Shown: positions 1 to 6,100 of the stretch, one piece after another
How the letters are laid out: every line of letters starts with the position of its first letter
How positions within the stretch are numbered: the stretch's first letter is position 1
NCBI GenBank assembly: GCA_913773715.1
Contig: CAJYHD010000054.1
Coordinates: 1 to 6,490, forward strand
DNA from: an uncultured Sphingobium sp.
Lineage (GTDB): Bacteria; Pseudomonadota; Alphaproteobacteria; Sphingomonadales; Sphingomonadaceae
Direction of reading: 5' to 3'
Length of the DNA stretch: 6,490 nt
Made by a program: the position numbers and the translations under genes
Notes under the pieces: generated by a model
The model's input: only the letters and a program-made list of their open reading frames with translations
Databases searched by the model: none
Told to the model about the DNA's origin: nothing

Positions 1-436
1 GATGCGCGACCAAGCCGCGCCCTGCCTCTTCGGTTCGCGCCAGTATCCGGTCGCCGATGGTCAGCGCACCGCGCTTTCCGCGTTCGATGACGCGGAGCCG
101 AGGTGCAGGCTGTCCCTCCGCCTCCCAGCGCTCAGGCGTCGCGATCAGGGTAGTGTCATCCACATCGACGATGCGCAGCACCGTGACCTTCGGCACCCCA
201 CCCATCTTGTGGAAGGCGCGCGCGGGACCAAGGTCGATCAACCCCTCGTCCGCCATGTCCTTGAGCAGCGCCTTGAGCGCGATCTTCTCCTGCCCCTTCA
301 GCCCGAATGCCTTGGCGATCTCGCGCTTGCCTGCGGGCTGTTCGGACGATGTGATGAAATCCATCACCTCGTCGCGCGTGGGGAAACCCGCCGGGCGGAC
401 CTTGGCGCTCTTCTTCTGTTTATGCGTGGAAGCCAT
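1..436 (-). CDS. rnr: Ribonuclease R, N-terminal part (runs off the window start)
   Basis: RNase R is a processive 3'-to-5' exoribonuclease of the RNB family that degrades structured RNA and takes part in mRNA turnover and rRNA quality control in the cytoplasm. Only about the first 145 codons are here; family members are usually 700-800 residues, so the cold-shock, catalytic RNB and S1 domains lie outside. Visible are a lysine-rich start (residues 5-12) and a winged-helix-like N-terminal domain at about 19-67, beginning PTRDEVMDFI and containing GKREIAKAFGLKG and LKALLKDMADEGLI, which is characteristic of alphaproteobacterial RNase R. A beta-rich stretch follows (about 79-130). The ATG at 436 is the first in frame and has only a weak Shine-Dalgarno. 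The gene lies 40 bp downstream of the KGG-type gene on the same strand, so they may be co-transcribed. Identification is from recalled family sequence and is firm. Confidence 0.9.
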   Translation of the reverse strand, partial: MASTHKQKKSAKVRPAGFPTRDEVMDFITSSEQPAGKREIAKAFGLKGQEKIALKALLKDMADEGLIDLGPARAFHKMGGVPKVTVLRIVDVDDTTLIATPERWEAEGQPAPRLRVIERGKRGALTIGDRILARTEEAGRGLVAH

Positions 437-456
437 CGATCCGCTATAGGGTCAGC

Positions 457-472
457 CTGGCGCTTCCGCCAG
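457..472 (-). other. Small hairpin between the KGG-type gene and rnr
   Basis: A perfect 6-bp inverted repeat (CTGGCG, CTTC loop, CGCCAG) lies 4 bases past the stop codon of the minus-strand KGG-type gene and 20 bases before the rnr start. No U-run follows on either strand, so it is not a canonical Rho-independent terminator. It could protect the upstream mRNA's 3' end or reduce read-through into rnr. The structure is seen directly; its function is a guess. Confidence 0.35.
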
Positions 473-476
473 TGTC

Positions 477-782
477 TCACTCCCCCGCGCGTTTGCGCCG
501 GGTCTCCCATCCTTTCTTGGCGGCGGCAGTTCGATCGGCAGCGGATCGCTTGGCCGACGCCGCACCGCCTCGCTTGCCGCCTTTGCGCGGAGAAACCTTG
601 GTGTCGGGCTTGCCCCGCCCGGACCCCGATTTGTTTCCGCCGCCCGACTCCTTGTTCACCGTCGCCCAGGCGCGCCGCTCCGCCTCCTCCTTCGAAACGC
701 CGCGATCCTCATAGCCGTCCTCGATATGCTGCGCCTTGCGCTTCTGCTTGTCGGTATAGCTGCTCTTGTCGCCTTGGGGCAT
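477..782 (-). CDS. Small basic KGG-type protein, often auto-annotated 'plasmid stabilization protein'
   Basis: This 101-residue, very hydrophilic and basic protein has no membrane segment or signal peptide. Residues 1-44 form the conserved part: it opens MPQGDKSSYTDKQKRKAQHI and continues with a predicted helix ending RAWATVNKES. A Gly/Ser/Lys-rich linker follows (47-75), with a KGG motif at 68-70. The C-terminal tail is Ala/Lys/Arg-rich and ends KKGWETRRKR. Homologues are common in alphaproteobacteria and other soil bacteria, where pipelines call them plasmid stabilization proteins; I know of no experiment supporting that name. The low-complexity basic tail suggests nucleic-acid contact or a stress-protein role, which is inference. 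The ATG at 782 is well supported: GGAGG lies 8 bases upstream (minus strand, 789-793). It is divergent from the 899 gene and upstream of rnr. Confidence 0.8.
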   Translation of the reverse strand: MPQGDKSSYTDKQKRKAQHIEDGYEDRGVSKEEAERRAWATVNKESGGGNKSGSGRGKPDTKVSPRKGGKRGGAASAKRSAADRTAAAKKGWETRRKRAGE

Positions 783-788
783 GGTGAT

Positions 789-793
789 CCTCC
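789..793 (-). promoter_or_regulatory. Ribosome binding site of the KGG-type gene
   Basis: Read on the minus strand this is GGAGG, 6-7 bases before the ATG at 782. It fixes the start of the small basic protein and is one of the strongest Shine-Dalgarno sequences in the window. Confidence 0.7.
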
Positions 794-864
794 ATCAGTT
801 CCCGCATGCCAAAAAAAACCCGCTAACCCATGATCCGTTCAGATCGCTTCGCTTCCGATATGAA

Positions 865-889
865 GGAACGGCGCGGGGCAGCACGCGTT
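865..889 (+). promoter_or_regulatory. EcfG-type (general stress response) promoter
   Basis: GGAAC at 865-869 is followed after exactly 16 bases by CGTT at 886-889. This equals the published consensus for EcfG, the extracytoplasmic-function sigma factor that runs the general stress response in alphaproteobacteria. Its -10 element ends 9 bases before the ATG at 899, so the predicted transcript would begin at or within a few bases of that codon. An imperfect 12-bp dyad (GTTCAGCCGAAC, 887-898) overlaps the -10 and could be an operator or chance. The match is seen in the sequence; activity is inferred from the consensus. Confidence 0.6.
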
Positions 890-898
890 CAGCCGAAC

Positions 899-1231
899 AT
901 GGAAGACCGCGCCCTGATCGAACGCATCGCCCGCCACCTCGCCCGGCATGATTTGGAGGACTGGCAATCCCATGTTCCCGACGCGGCCAGCATCCTCGCG
1001 CTCATGAAAGAGCCGGATGTTCACATGCGTGAAGAGGGCGATGGCGAGATCTGGAGGAGCATGATCGACGCTGCTTTGCGCCAGCGCTGGACGGTCGCGC
1101 CGGGAACCGAAGGCGATGACAGTCATGGCGGCGCGGACGAGGAAGGTGAAATCCGCCTCGGCCGTGATGCCGTATCGCATGATCGGGCCGACTGGGTTCA
1201 TGTGCATGGAAAAAAGGAGGACAAGCAATGA
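899..1231 (+). CDS. Hypothetical protein, 110 residues, likely stress-induced
   Basis: I do not recognise a function. The sequence begins MEDRALIERIARHLARHDLE, then has a conserved-looking helical stretch through ILALMKEPDV and EIWRSMIDAALRQRW (about residues 30-66), and an acidic, histidine-containing tail. It is soluble, with no signal peptide. Similar short proteins with an N-terminal DRALIERIAR and a WR-MIDAAL motif occur as hypotheticals in sphingomonads (recalled, unverified). The frame stays open back to an ATG at 830, giving 133 residues, but that start has no Shine-Dalgarno and lies upstream of the EcfG-type promoter, so 899 is preferred. If the promoter is real the mRNA is almost leaderless, which explains the missing ribosome site. 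The last bases overlap the next gene as ATGA, indicating translational coupling. Confidence 0.65.
   Translation: MEDRALIERIARHLARHDLEDWQSHVPDAASILALMKEPDVHMREEGDGEIWRSMIDAALRQRWTVAPGTEGDDSHGGADEEGEIRLGRDAVSHDRADWVHVHGKKEDKQ
1213..1220 (+). promoter_or_regulatory. Strong ribosome binding site inside the end of the upstream gene
   Basis: AAAGGAGG ends 7 bases before the ATG at 1228. It is an almost perfect anti-16S match inside the coding end of the preceding gene, so the downstream small membrane protein should be translated efficiently from the same mRNA. Confidence 0.8.
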
Positions 1232-1446
1232 AGGGGCTTCTCAAACTCGCCGTAGTCACCAGCTTGGGCGTATTCGCCTTCAAAGGCTGGCGCGAATGGA
1301 TGGGGACAGGCGCAACTCAGCCCGAAGCCCCCGGCCCCATTCGCGACGCCGGCCCGCAGCAGAGCATCGCCAAGGACGATTGGGACAAGGTGGACGAGCA
1401 ATCGGACGAAAGCTTTCCGGCCAGCGATCCACCCGCCAACTACTGA
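1228..1446 (+). CDS. Small single-span membrane protein with C-terminal SDESFPASDPP motif
   Basis: This 72-residue protein has a short basic start, one hydrophobic helix at about residues 4-19 (LLKLAVVTSLGVFAFK), a proline/glycine-rich linker (27-46) and an acidic tail carrying DKVDEQSDESFPASDPPA (53-70). The tail motif, acidic residues followed by FPASDPP, recurs at the C-terminus of many otherwise unrelated small proteins in proteobacteria and actinobacteria; this is from memory, and no function is known to me. The helix could be a membrane anchor or an uncleaved signal, putting the tail in the periplasm or the cytoplasm depending on topology. It overlaps the 899 gene by four bases and has a strong ribosome site, so both are probably expressed together under the EcfG-type promoter. 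The gene is real; its role is unknown. Confidence 0.75.
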   Translation: MKGLLKLAVVTSLGVFAFKGWREWMGTGATQPEAPGPIRDAGPQQSIAKDDWDKVDEQSDESFPASDPPANY

Positions 1447-1538
1447 CACACTCTTCAGTCGTTGCTCCCCCGACTTCAGCGCATTAGGAAGCGGGCGCAA
1501 GGGTCGGCCACGCCGCCCGCAACAGGGGAACCATACAC
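1447..1538 (+). other. Intergenic gap before the DUF808 gene
   Basis: These 92 bases hold no gene. A weak 5-bp inverted repeat (AGTCG at 1457-1461, CGACT at 1471-1475) with no U-run is the only hairpin seen, so there is no convincing terminator. I see no good sigma-70 or EcfG promoter, though one could exist here. A purine-rich AGGGGAA (1524-1530) upstream of the 1539 ATG is the probable ribosome site. Confidence 0.4.
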
Positions 1539-2468
1539 ATGCCTTCGGGTCTGATCGCGCTGCTCGATGACGTGGCGGGAATTGCCAAGCTGACTGCGAC
1601 GTCGCTGGACGATGTCGCGGCGGCAGCAGGCCGCGCAGGCACGAAGGCCGCAGGCGTCGTGATCGATGACGCCGCCGTCACGCCCAAATATGTCATGGGC
1701 CTCAGCCCCGAGCGCGAGCTACCGATCATTTGGAAGATCGCGAAAGGCTCGGTCCGCAACAAGCTCGTCTTCCTGTTGCCCGCCGCGTTACTGCTCAGCG
1801 CATTTGCACCCTGGCTGCTCCCGCCCCTGCTGATGCTGGGCGGCGCGTTCCTCTGCTTCGAGGCGGTCGAGAAGATCATGGAAGCCGTTCATGGCGGCCA
1901 TGCGGAGGATGAGGATGCCACGCTCGCCCGCAACCCGGCGGAGTTAGAGCAGCAGAAGGTGTCGAGCGCGATCCGCACCGACTTCATCCTTTCGGGCGAG
2001 ATCATGGCCATCTCGCTCGGCACGGTCGCCAACGAACCTGTGTGGGAACAGGCACTGATCCTCGTCGTCGTCGCGATCCTCATCACAGCGGGAGTCTATG
2101 GCGTCGTCGGCCTCATCGTGAAGATGGACGATATCGGCCTGCACCTTGCCAAGAGCGAATCCGAGGGCACGAAGAGCCTGGGCCGCGGTCTGGTGAAGGC
2201 GATGCCCGTCGTTATGAGCATTTTAAGCGTCGTCGGCACCGCCGCGATGCTGTGGGTGGGCGGTGGGCTTATCGTCCATGGTCTCCATGAATTTCACTGG
2301 GACCTTATTCCCGGCACCATTCATCACTTGGGGGAAATGGCTGCGGCAGCGATACCGGCGGGCGGCGCTTTCCTCGATTGGCTCGTCGACGCTATCGGCG
2401 GCGCGATCGTCGGGCTGATCGTCGGCGGCATCATCGTCGGCGTCCTGCACCTGTTCAAAAGGCACTGA
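1539..2468 (+). CDS. DUF808 family inner-membrane protein (YedI-like)
   Basis: The 309 residues match the DUF808 family, whose E. coli member YedI is about 305 residues; its function is not established. The diagnostic N-terminus is present: SGLIALLDDVAGIAKLTA (3-20), SLDDVAAAAGRAGTKAAGVV (22-41), DDAAVTPKYV and LSPERELPIIWKIAKGSVRNK (to 75). Membrane segments follow at about 76-110, 150-162, 171-195, 219-249 and 284-306. The loop after the first membrane block (116-145) is charged and carries HGGHAEDED; FLCFEAVEKI (104-113) is another family landmark. The ATG at 1539 places the conserved block at the very N-terminus and has AGGGGAA upstream. The MATE transporter starts 34 bp downstream, so co-transcription is likely. 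A transport or envelope role is only inferred from the membrane topology. Confidence 0.9.
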   Translation: MPSGLIALLDDVAGIAKLTATSLDDVAAAAGRAGTKAAGVVIDDAAVTPKYVMGLSPERELPIIWKIAKGSVRNKLVFLLPAALLLSAFAPWLLPPLLMLGGAFLCFEAVEKIMEAVHGGHAEDEDATLARNPAELEQQKVSSAIRTDFILSGEIMAISLGTVANEPVWEQALILVVVAILITAGVYGVVGLIVKMDDIGLHLAKSESEGTKSLGRGLVKAMPVVMSILSVVGTAAMLWVGGGLIVHGLHEFHWDLIPGTIHHLGEMAAAAIPAGGAFLDWLVDAIGGAIVGLIVGGIIVGVLHLFKRH

Positions 2469-2502
2469 CCGCTGCCAGCTACCCATTTTCGGATAATTTG
2501 AA

Positions 2503-3879
2503 GTGACTCGCCCCGCACGCTCCTCCTGGCGCATCGAAGCCGCAGCGCTCGTGACGCTCGCCCTGCCAATGATCGCAGGCAACGTCGCCTGGTCCGCCAT
2601 CGCGGCCAGCGACCTGCTGCTGCTTGGTCGCCGGGGTGCGAGCAGCGTGGCGGCGGGCGCGCTCGCCATCAATCTGTTCCACGCGCTGCTAATCTTCGGC
2701 ATGGGCCTTGTCACTGCCGCCTCGCCACTGATCGCGACGGAACGGGGCCGCCGCCGCCATTCCGTCCGCGACGTACGCCGCACCGTCCACCAGACATTGC
2801 GCGCCGCCATCCTCTTCGCGGTGCCCGCCTGGGCGCTGCTATGGCAGTGCGAGGCGATCCTGCTCGCCATGGGACAACAGGCCGATCTCGCGCGCGGTGC
2901 CGGCGAGTTGATGCGCGGCCTGCAATGGGCGCTGCTCCCTTTCCTCGGCTTCATGACGCTGCGCAATTTCATCTCCGCGCTGGAGCGGCCCGTCTGGGGT
3001 CTCCTCATCATGTTGGCCGGCGTCCCCTTCAATGTCCTGGCGGGCTGGGCGCTGATCTTCGGCCATCTCGGCTTGCCGGAGCTTGGCCTGTTCGGCGCGG
3101 GGTTGGCAAGTACGCTTTCCTCTTCCTTCCTGTTCTTCGGCCTGTTGGCGGTCACACTCCTTGATCGCCGCTTCCGCCGCTACCGCCTGATGGGCCGGTT
3201 CTGGACGCGCGACCGGGAACGGCACAGACAGGTGTGGGCGCTCGGCCTTCCCATCGCGATCACGCTGGGGTTCGAGACGACCGTGTTCAACGCCTCGGCC
3301 CTGCTGATGGGCCTGATCGGCCGCGACTCGCTGGCGGCGCATGCCGTCGCGATCCAGATCGCCGCCCTCGTCTTCATGGTGCCGATGGGCATCGGGCAGG
3401 CGGCGACGGTGCGAGTCGGCATCGCCTATGGGCGCCATGATCGCGCGGGCGTCGGCCGCGCCGGATGGCTGGCGCTGATGATCGGTACCAGCTTCGCCGT
3501 CTGCGCCGCCGCAGCGTTGCTGTTTCTTCCGCGCACGCTGATCTCGGCCTTCCTCGACCTGTCCGATCCGGCCAATGCGCGTACAGCCTCGCTCGCGGTC
3601 AGTTTCCTCGGCGTCGCCGCGCTCTTTCAGCTTGTCGATGCGGCGCAGGCGGTAGGCGCAGGCGTCCTGCGCGGCGTGCAGGATACCAAGGTGCCGATGA
3701 TCTTCGCCCTGATCGGCTACTGGATCGTCGGCATCGGCGTGGGCACCCTGCTCGCCTTCCCGCTGCACATGGAGGGACTCGGCATCTGGATGGGCCTCGC
3801 CAGTGGCCTGGGTGTCGTAGCCCTGCTGCTCCTCATCCGCTGGATGATGCGGGAGCGGCTGGGCCTTGTCCCCGCCTGA
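2503..3879 (+). CDS. MATE family efflux transporter (NorM-like)
   Basis: MATE transporters export drugs and other cationic or organic compounds across the inner membrane using a sodium or proton gradient. At 458 residues this has the usual family length and about twelve hydrophobic helices in two homologous halves. Landmarks are LALPMIAGNVAW (19-30), SDLLLLGRRGASSVAAGALA (36-55), the second-half start LGLPIAITLGFE (247-258), LAAHAVAIQIAALVFMVPMG (278-297) with GIGQAATVRVG, and GAGVLRGVQDTKVPM (385-399). Between the halves is a basic loop rich in Arg (222-243). The start is GTG at 2503 because no ATG precedes residue 23, inside the first helix; the ribosome site is weak (GGA at 2491). It probably shares an mRNA with the DUF808 gene. 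Substrate cannot be inferred. Confidence 0.9.
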   Translation: MTRPARSSWRIEAAALVTLALPMIAGNVAWSAIAASDLLLLGRRGASSVAAGALAINLFHALLIFGMGLVTAASPLIATERGRRRHSVRDVRRTVHQTLRAAILFAVPAWALLWQCEAILLAMGQQADLARGAGELMRGLQWALLPFLGFMTLRNFISALERPVWGLLIMLAGVPFNVLAGWALIFGHLGLPELGLFGAGLASTLSSSFLFFGLLAVTLLDRRFRRYRLMGRFWTRDRERHRQVWALGLPIAITLGFETTVFNASALLMGLIGRDSLAAHAVAIQIAALVFMVPMGIGQAATVRVGIAYGRHDRAGVGRAGWLALMIGTSFAVCAAAALLFLPRTLISAFLDLSDPANARTASLAVSFLGVAALFQLVDAAQAVGAGVLRGVQDTKVPMIFALIGYWIVGIGVGTLLAFPLHMEGLGIWMGLASGLGVVALLLLIRWMMRERLGLVPA

Positions 3880-3883
3880 ACCG

Positions 3884-3917
3884 CCCGTCGCACACGCGCC
3901 ACGGGTTGCATGCGACG
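3884..3917 (+). other. Two overlapping, mutually exclusive inverted repeats after the MATE gene
   Basis: CGTCGCA (3886-3892) pairs perfectly with TGCGACG (3911-3917), and CCCGT (3884-3888) pairs with ACGGG (3901-3905). The left arms share bases, so only one hairpin can form at a time. Neither is followed by a U-run, so intrinsic termination is doubtful. The element may stabilise the MATE mRNA end or act with Rho; this is inference. Confidence 0.35.
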
Positions 3918-3938
3918 CGGATGGTGCAGCGCACAAAG

Positions 3939-3951
3939 CAATTGAAAATTG
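3939..3951 (+). repeat. AT-rich inverted repeat upstream of the 3981 gene
   Basis: CAATT, GAA, AATTG forms a perfect 5-bp dyad in otherwise GC-rich sequence, 29 bases before the ATG at 3981. AT-rich dyads of this kind can be operators or promoter spacer DNA. No matching -10 and -35 pair is convincing, so the role is open. Confidence 0.3.
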
Positions 3952-3980
3952 GCTGCGGATGAGTCAGGGAAAATCGCATC

Positions 3981-4301
3981 ATGCAAGCCCCGACCGAGAT
4001 TTTTGAAGCCCTCGCGCTCCAGAAGTGCCTGAAGGTGACCTACAACAGGATGGTCGTCACCCTCGCCCCGCACATCCTCTACACGCGTCACGACGAAATG
4101 TTCATCGACGCCGTGACCACCGACCGCGACGGCACTCCGCCGCGCGAGTTGAAGCTCGGCACGTTCAAGCTGGCTGGCTTGTCCGACATACAGGTTCTCG
4201 ATGAGACGTTCGAGGGCATGTACGGCCTCTACGACGAGAATGACGACAAATATAAGGGCGTCACGCTCTTTGCCATAGCGCCCGAAAACGCGTCGGCCTG
4301 A
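3981..4301 (+). CDS. Hypothetical small protein, resembles a stand-alone WYL-like domain
   Basis: This soluble 106-residue protein has no signal or membrane segment. After a short N-terminal helix (5-15) it reads as a beta-rich fold: LKVTYNRMVVTLAPHILYTR (17-36), EMFIDAVTT (39-47), then PPRELKLGTFKLAGLSDIQVL (53-73). A strand opening with a basic/aromatic pair, a P-H motif before a tyrosine, and a late (F/L)KL-GL segment resemble the ligand-sensing WYL domain, which usually sits behind a DNA-binding helix-turn-helix that is missing here. The assignment is a resemblance I cannot score. Start at ATG 3981; GGGA at 3967-3970 is a modest ribosome site. It lies 101 bp after the MATE gene and ends at a clear terminator. 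An AT-rich inverted repeat (CAATT-GAA-AATTG, 3939-3951) upstream may belong to its own control region. Confidence 0.75.
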   Translation: MQAPTEIFEALALQKCLKVTYNRMVVTLAPHILYTRHDEMFIDAVTTDRDGTPPRELKLGTFKLAGLSDIQVLDETFEGMYGLYDENDDKYKGVTLFAIAPENASA

Positions 4302-4312
4302 TACTCCAACCT

Positions 4313-4341
4313 GGCGGCGTGACAGTCGCCCTTTTCATTTC
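4313..4341 (+). terminator. Rho-independent terminator of the plus-strand genes
   Basis: GGCGGC (4313-4318) pairs with GTCGCC (4325-4330), six pairs including one G-U wobble, around a six-base loop. It is followed by CTTTTCATTTCTTT, giving the U-rich tail. It lies 11 bases after the stop of the 3981 gene. The tract overlaps the end of the convergent permease gene, whose TGA is read from 4337-4335. On the minus strand there is no U-run, so it works mainly in the plus direction. Confidence 0.75.
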
Positions 4342-5105
4342 TTTAGACGGTACCCGGTCCTGAACATCCAGCCGATGATGCCTAGGCAAACCGCCAGCAT
4401 CACCGCGACGAAGACCAGGCTGAACTCGATCCCCACATCGCCCCGCCCGAAGAAGGTCCAGCGAAAGCCGGAGATCAGATAGACGATCGGATTGAACAAG
4501 GTGATCGTCCGCCACGGCTCGGCCAGCATGTGGATCGAATAGAAAGCGCCGCCGAGAAACGTCATAGGCATGATCAGCAACAGCGGGATCACTTGCAACT
4601 GCTCGAAGCTCTGCGCCCAGATGCCCAGGATGAACCCGAACAGGCAGAACGTCACCGCGATCAGGATCATGAACGCCGCCATTGCGAACGGGTGCGCGAC
4701 AGGCAAGTCCACGAACAGATGCGCCGTCACGAAGATGATGGTGCCGACGATCAGCGACTTTGTCGCTGCCGCGCCGACATAGGCGATCACCGTCTCCACG
4801 GCCGATACCGGAGCCGACAGCAATTCGTAGATCGTGCCCGTAAATTTGGGCATGTAGATGCCGAAGCTCGCGTTGAAGATGCTCTCAGTGAACATCGACA
4901 TCATGATGAGGCCCGGCACGATGAAGGCGGCATAGGCAATGCCGTCCACCTCCGTCATCCGCGACCCGATCGCCCCACCGAACACCACGAAATAGAGCGA
5001 CGTCGTAATGACCGGCACCAGCAGCCCGGTCAGCAGCGTGCGGCGGAACCGGTGCAGCTCGAACTTGTAGATCGCGGCGATCGCACGGAAATTGAGGCCG
5101 CTCAT
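4335..5105 (-). CDS. ABC-2 type transporter permease (YadH-like)
   Basis: This is the membrane subunit of an ABC exporter, expected to dimerise and pair with the ATPase encoded just upstream. Its 256 residues match the length of YadH/NodJ-type permeases, and about six helices are visible: 22-44, 56-75, 106-131, 141-163, 172-191 and 228-248. Family features include an amphipathic N-terminus ([14 protein letters not shown], 10-23), [17 protein letters not shown] (88-104), and the C-terminal [17 protein letters not shown] with [14 protein letters not shown] (173-216). The start at 5105 overlaps the ATPase stop as ATGA, and AGGAG lies 8 bases before it. Substrate is unknown; members of this family handle polysaccharides, drugs or lipids. 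It ends convergent with the WYL-like gene. Confidence 0.92.
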   Translation of the reverse strand: MSGLNFRAIAAIYKFELHRFRRTLLTGLLVPVITTSLYFVVFGGAIGSRMTEVDGIAYAAFIVPGLIMMSMFTESIFNASFGIYMPKFTGTIYELLSAPVSAVETVIAYVGAAATKSLIVGTIIFVTAHLFVDLPVAHPFAMAAFMILIAVTFCLFGFILGIWAQSFEQLQVIPLLLIMPMTFLGGAFYSIHMLAEPWRTITLFNPIVYLISGFRWTFFGRGDVGIEFSLVFVAVMLAVCLGIIGWMFRTGYRLKK

Positions 5106-6034
5106 GCCACCTTCTCCTGATGGACGAGGCTCACGAAGATGTCCTCCAGGCTGCTCTGCCGCGTATCCAAATCCTTGTATCCGATGCCGAGGTCGCCCAG
5201 CCGCCGCAGCAGGGACGAAACGCCCGTACGCTCGGCGGTCGTGTCAAAGATATATTCGATATCATGCCCCTCGCTCTTCAGCGTCACGTTCCATTCGGAA
5301 AGCTCTGTCGGAACCGCCGCGATCGGCTCGGCCAGCACGATCGTCAGCGTCTTCTTGCCCAGCTTCTTCATCAGCGCGGACTTTTCATCGACCAGCACCA
5401 GTTCGCCCCGGTTGATGACGCCCACCCGGTCAGCCATTTCCTCGGCTTCCTCAATATAATGCGTCGTGAGGATGATCGTGACGCCCGTCTGGCGCAGTTC
5501 GCCGATCAGCTTCCACATGTCGCGTCGCAGTTCGACATCGACGCCCGCCGTCGGCTCGTCCAGGAACAACACCCGCGGTTCGTGGCTCAGCGCCTTGGCG
5601 ATCATCACGCGGCGCTTCATACCGCCCGATAGTTCGATGATCTTGTTGTTGCGCTTGTCCCACAGCGACAGGTCGCGCAGGATCTTCTCGATATGCGCGT
5701 CATTGCGTGGCTTGCCGAACAGGCCACGGCTGAAAGTGACGGTGTCGATCACCCGCTCGAAAGCATCGGTCTGCAATTCCTGGGGGACGAGGCCGATCGC
5801 AGACCGCGCCCCGCGATAGCCGCTGAGGATGTCATAGCCCGCGACATTTACGCTTCCGCCCGTCGGGCGCGCAAGACCGCAGATGATCGAGATCATCGTA
5901 GTCTTTCCCGCGCCGTTCGGGCCGAGCAGCGCAAAGATTTCGCCTTCCTCGATCGAAAGATCGATGCCTTTCAGCGCCTCGAAACCCGAATCATAGCGCT
6001 TCGTCAGGCCGGAAACCGTAATGATGGATGCCAT
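5102..6034 (-). CDS. ABC transporter ATP-binding protein (YadG-like)
   Basis: This ATPase powers the ABC-2 exporter with the downstream permease. With the start at 6034 it has 310 residues, close to the 308 of E. coli YadG, which it strongly resembles. All nucleotide-binding motifs are intact: Walker A GPNGAGKT (38-45), Q-loop glutamine in LVPQE (Q85), signature LSGGMKRR (135-142), Walker B VLFLDE (155-160), D-loop at 163-166 (AGVD) and the switch histidine (H192). The conserved C-terminal extension ends [15 protein letters not shown], as in YadG. The reading frame stays open 18 codons further to 6088, but that stretch is not conserved; the chosen ATG has AGGGGG upstream (minus strand, 6046-6051). 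The stop overlaps the permease start by four bases, so the two are translationally coupled. Confidence 0.93.
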   Translation of the reverse strand: MASIITVSGLTKRYDSGFEALKGIDLSIEEGEIFALLGPNGAGKTTMISIICGLARPTGGSVNVAGYDILSGYRGARSAIGLVPQELQTDAFERVIDTVTFSRGLFGKPRNDAHIEKILRDLSLWDKRNNKIIELSGGMKRRVMIAKALSHEPRVLFLDEPTAGVDVELRRDMWKLIGELRQTGVTIILTTHYIEEAEEMADRVGVINRGELVLVDEKSALMKKLGKKTLTIVLAEPIAAVPTELSEWNVTLKSEGHDIEYIFDTTAERTGVSSLLRRLGDLGIGYKDLDTRQSSLEDIFVSLVHQEKVA

Positions 6035-6064
6035 GGATGGCTCTGCCCCCTGTAAGTTGCGGCC

Positions 6065-6092
6065 AAGATAGGGTGCCGCAGCCTGCAAGCAA
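6065..6092 (-). promoter_or_regulatory. Possible sigma-70-like promoter for the ABC operon
   Basis: On the minus strand TTGCTT (6092-6087) and TATCTT (6070-6065) are 16 bases apart, placed about 31 bases before the ATPase ATG. Both hexamers are imperfect. The operon could instead be read from the upstream gene, 66 bp away on the same strand. Confidence 0.3.
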
Positions 6093-6100
6093 CCGCGCCG

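Noticed and set aside
2..787. 261-codon plus-strand open frame
   Set aside because: It is antisense to rnr and the KGG-type gene, is rich in Arg/Pro/Cys with no recognisable domain, and the minus-strand reading is clearly the conserved one.
783..808. Minus-strand TTGGCA as a -35 for the KGG-type gene
   Set aside because: The 17-base spacing lands on GATCAC, a poor -10 that would overlap the ribosome site and leave almost no leader.
811..818. Run of eight A (T on the minus strand) as a terminator or slippery site
   Set aside because: No stable hairpin precedes it on the minus strand, and it lies in a divergent intergenic region rather than inside a gene.
839..1228. 129-codon minus-strand open frame
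   Set aside because: It overlaps the 899 gene on the other strand and has no ribosome site; the plus frame has ATGA coupling and a promoter.
2044..2068. Second EcfG-like match, GGAAC-N16-CGTC
   Set aside because: The -10 has a mismatch and the site is inside the DUF808 coding region with no downstream start that would benefit.
2223..3155. 310-codon minus-strand open frame
   Set aside because: It is a shadow of the DUF808 and MATE genes; its Arg/Ser/Pro-rich composition is typical of antisense frames in GC-rich DNA.
2839..3936. 365-codon minus-strand open frame
   Set aside because: It is antisense to the MATE gene, with low-complexity Glu/Arg/Gln/Asp/His-rich sequence and no family resemblance.
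4530..5120. 196-codon plus-strand open frame
   Set aside because: It is antisense to the permease; extreme Arg/His/Asp/Glu content marks it as a shadow of a membrane protein gene.
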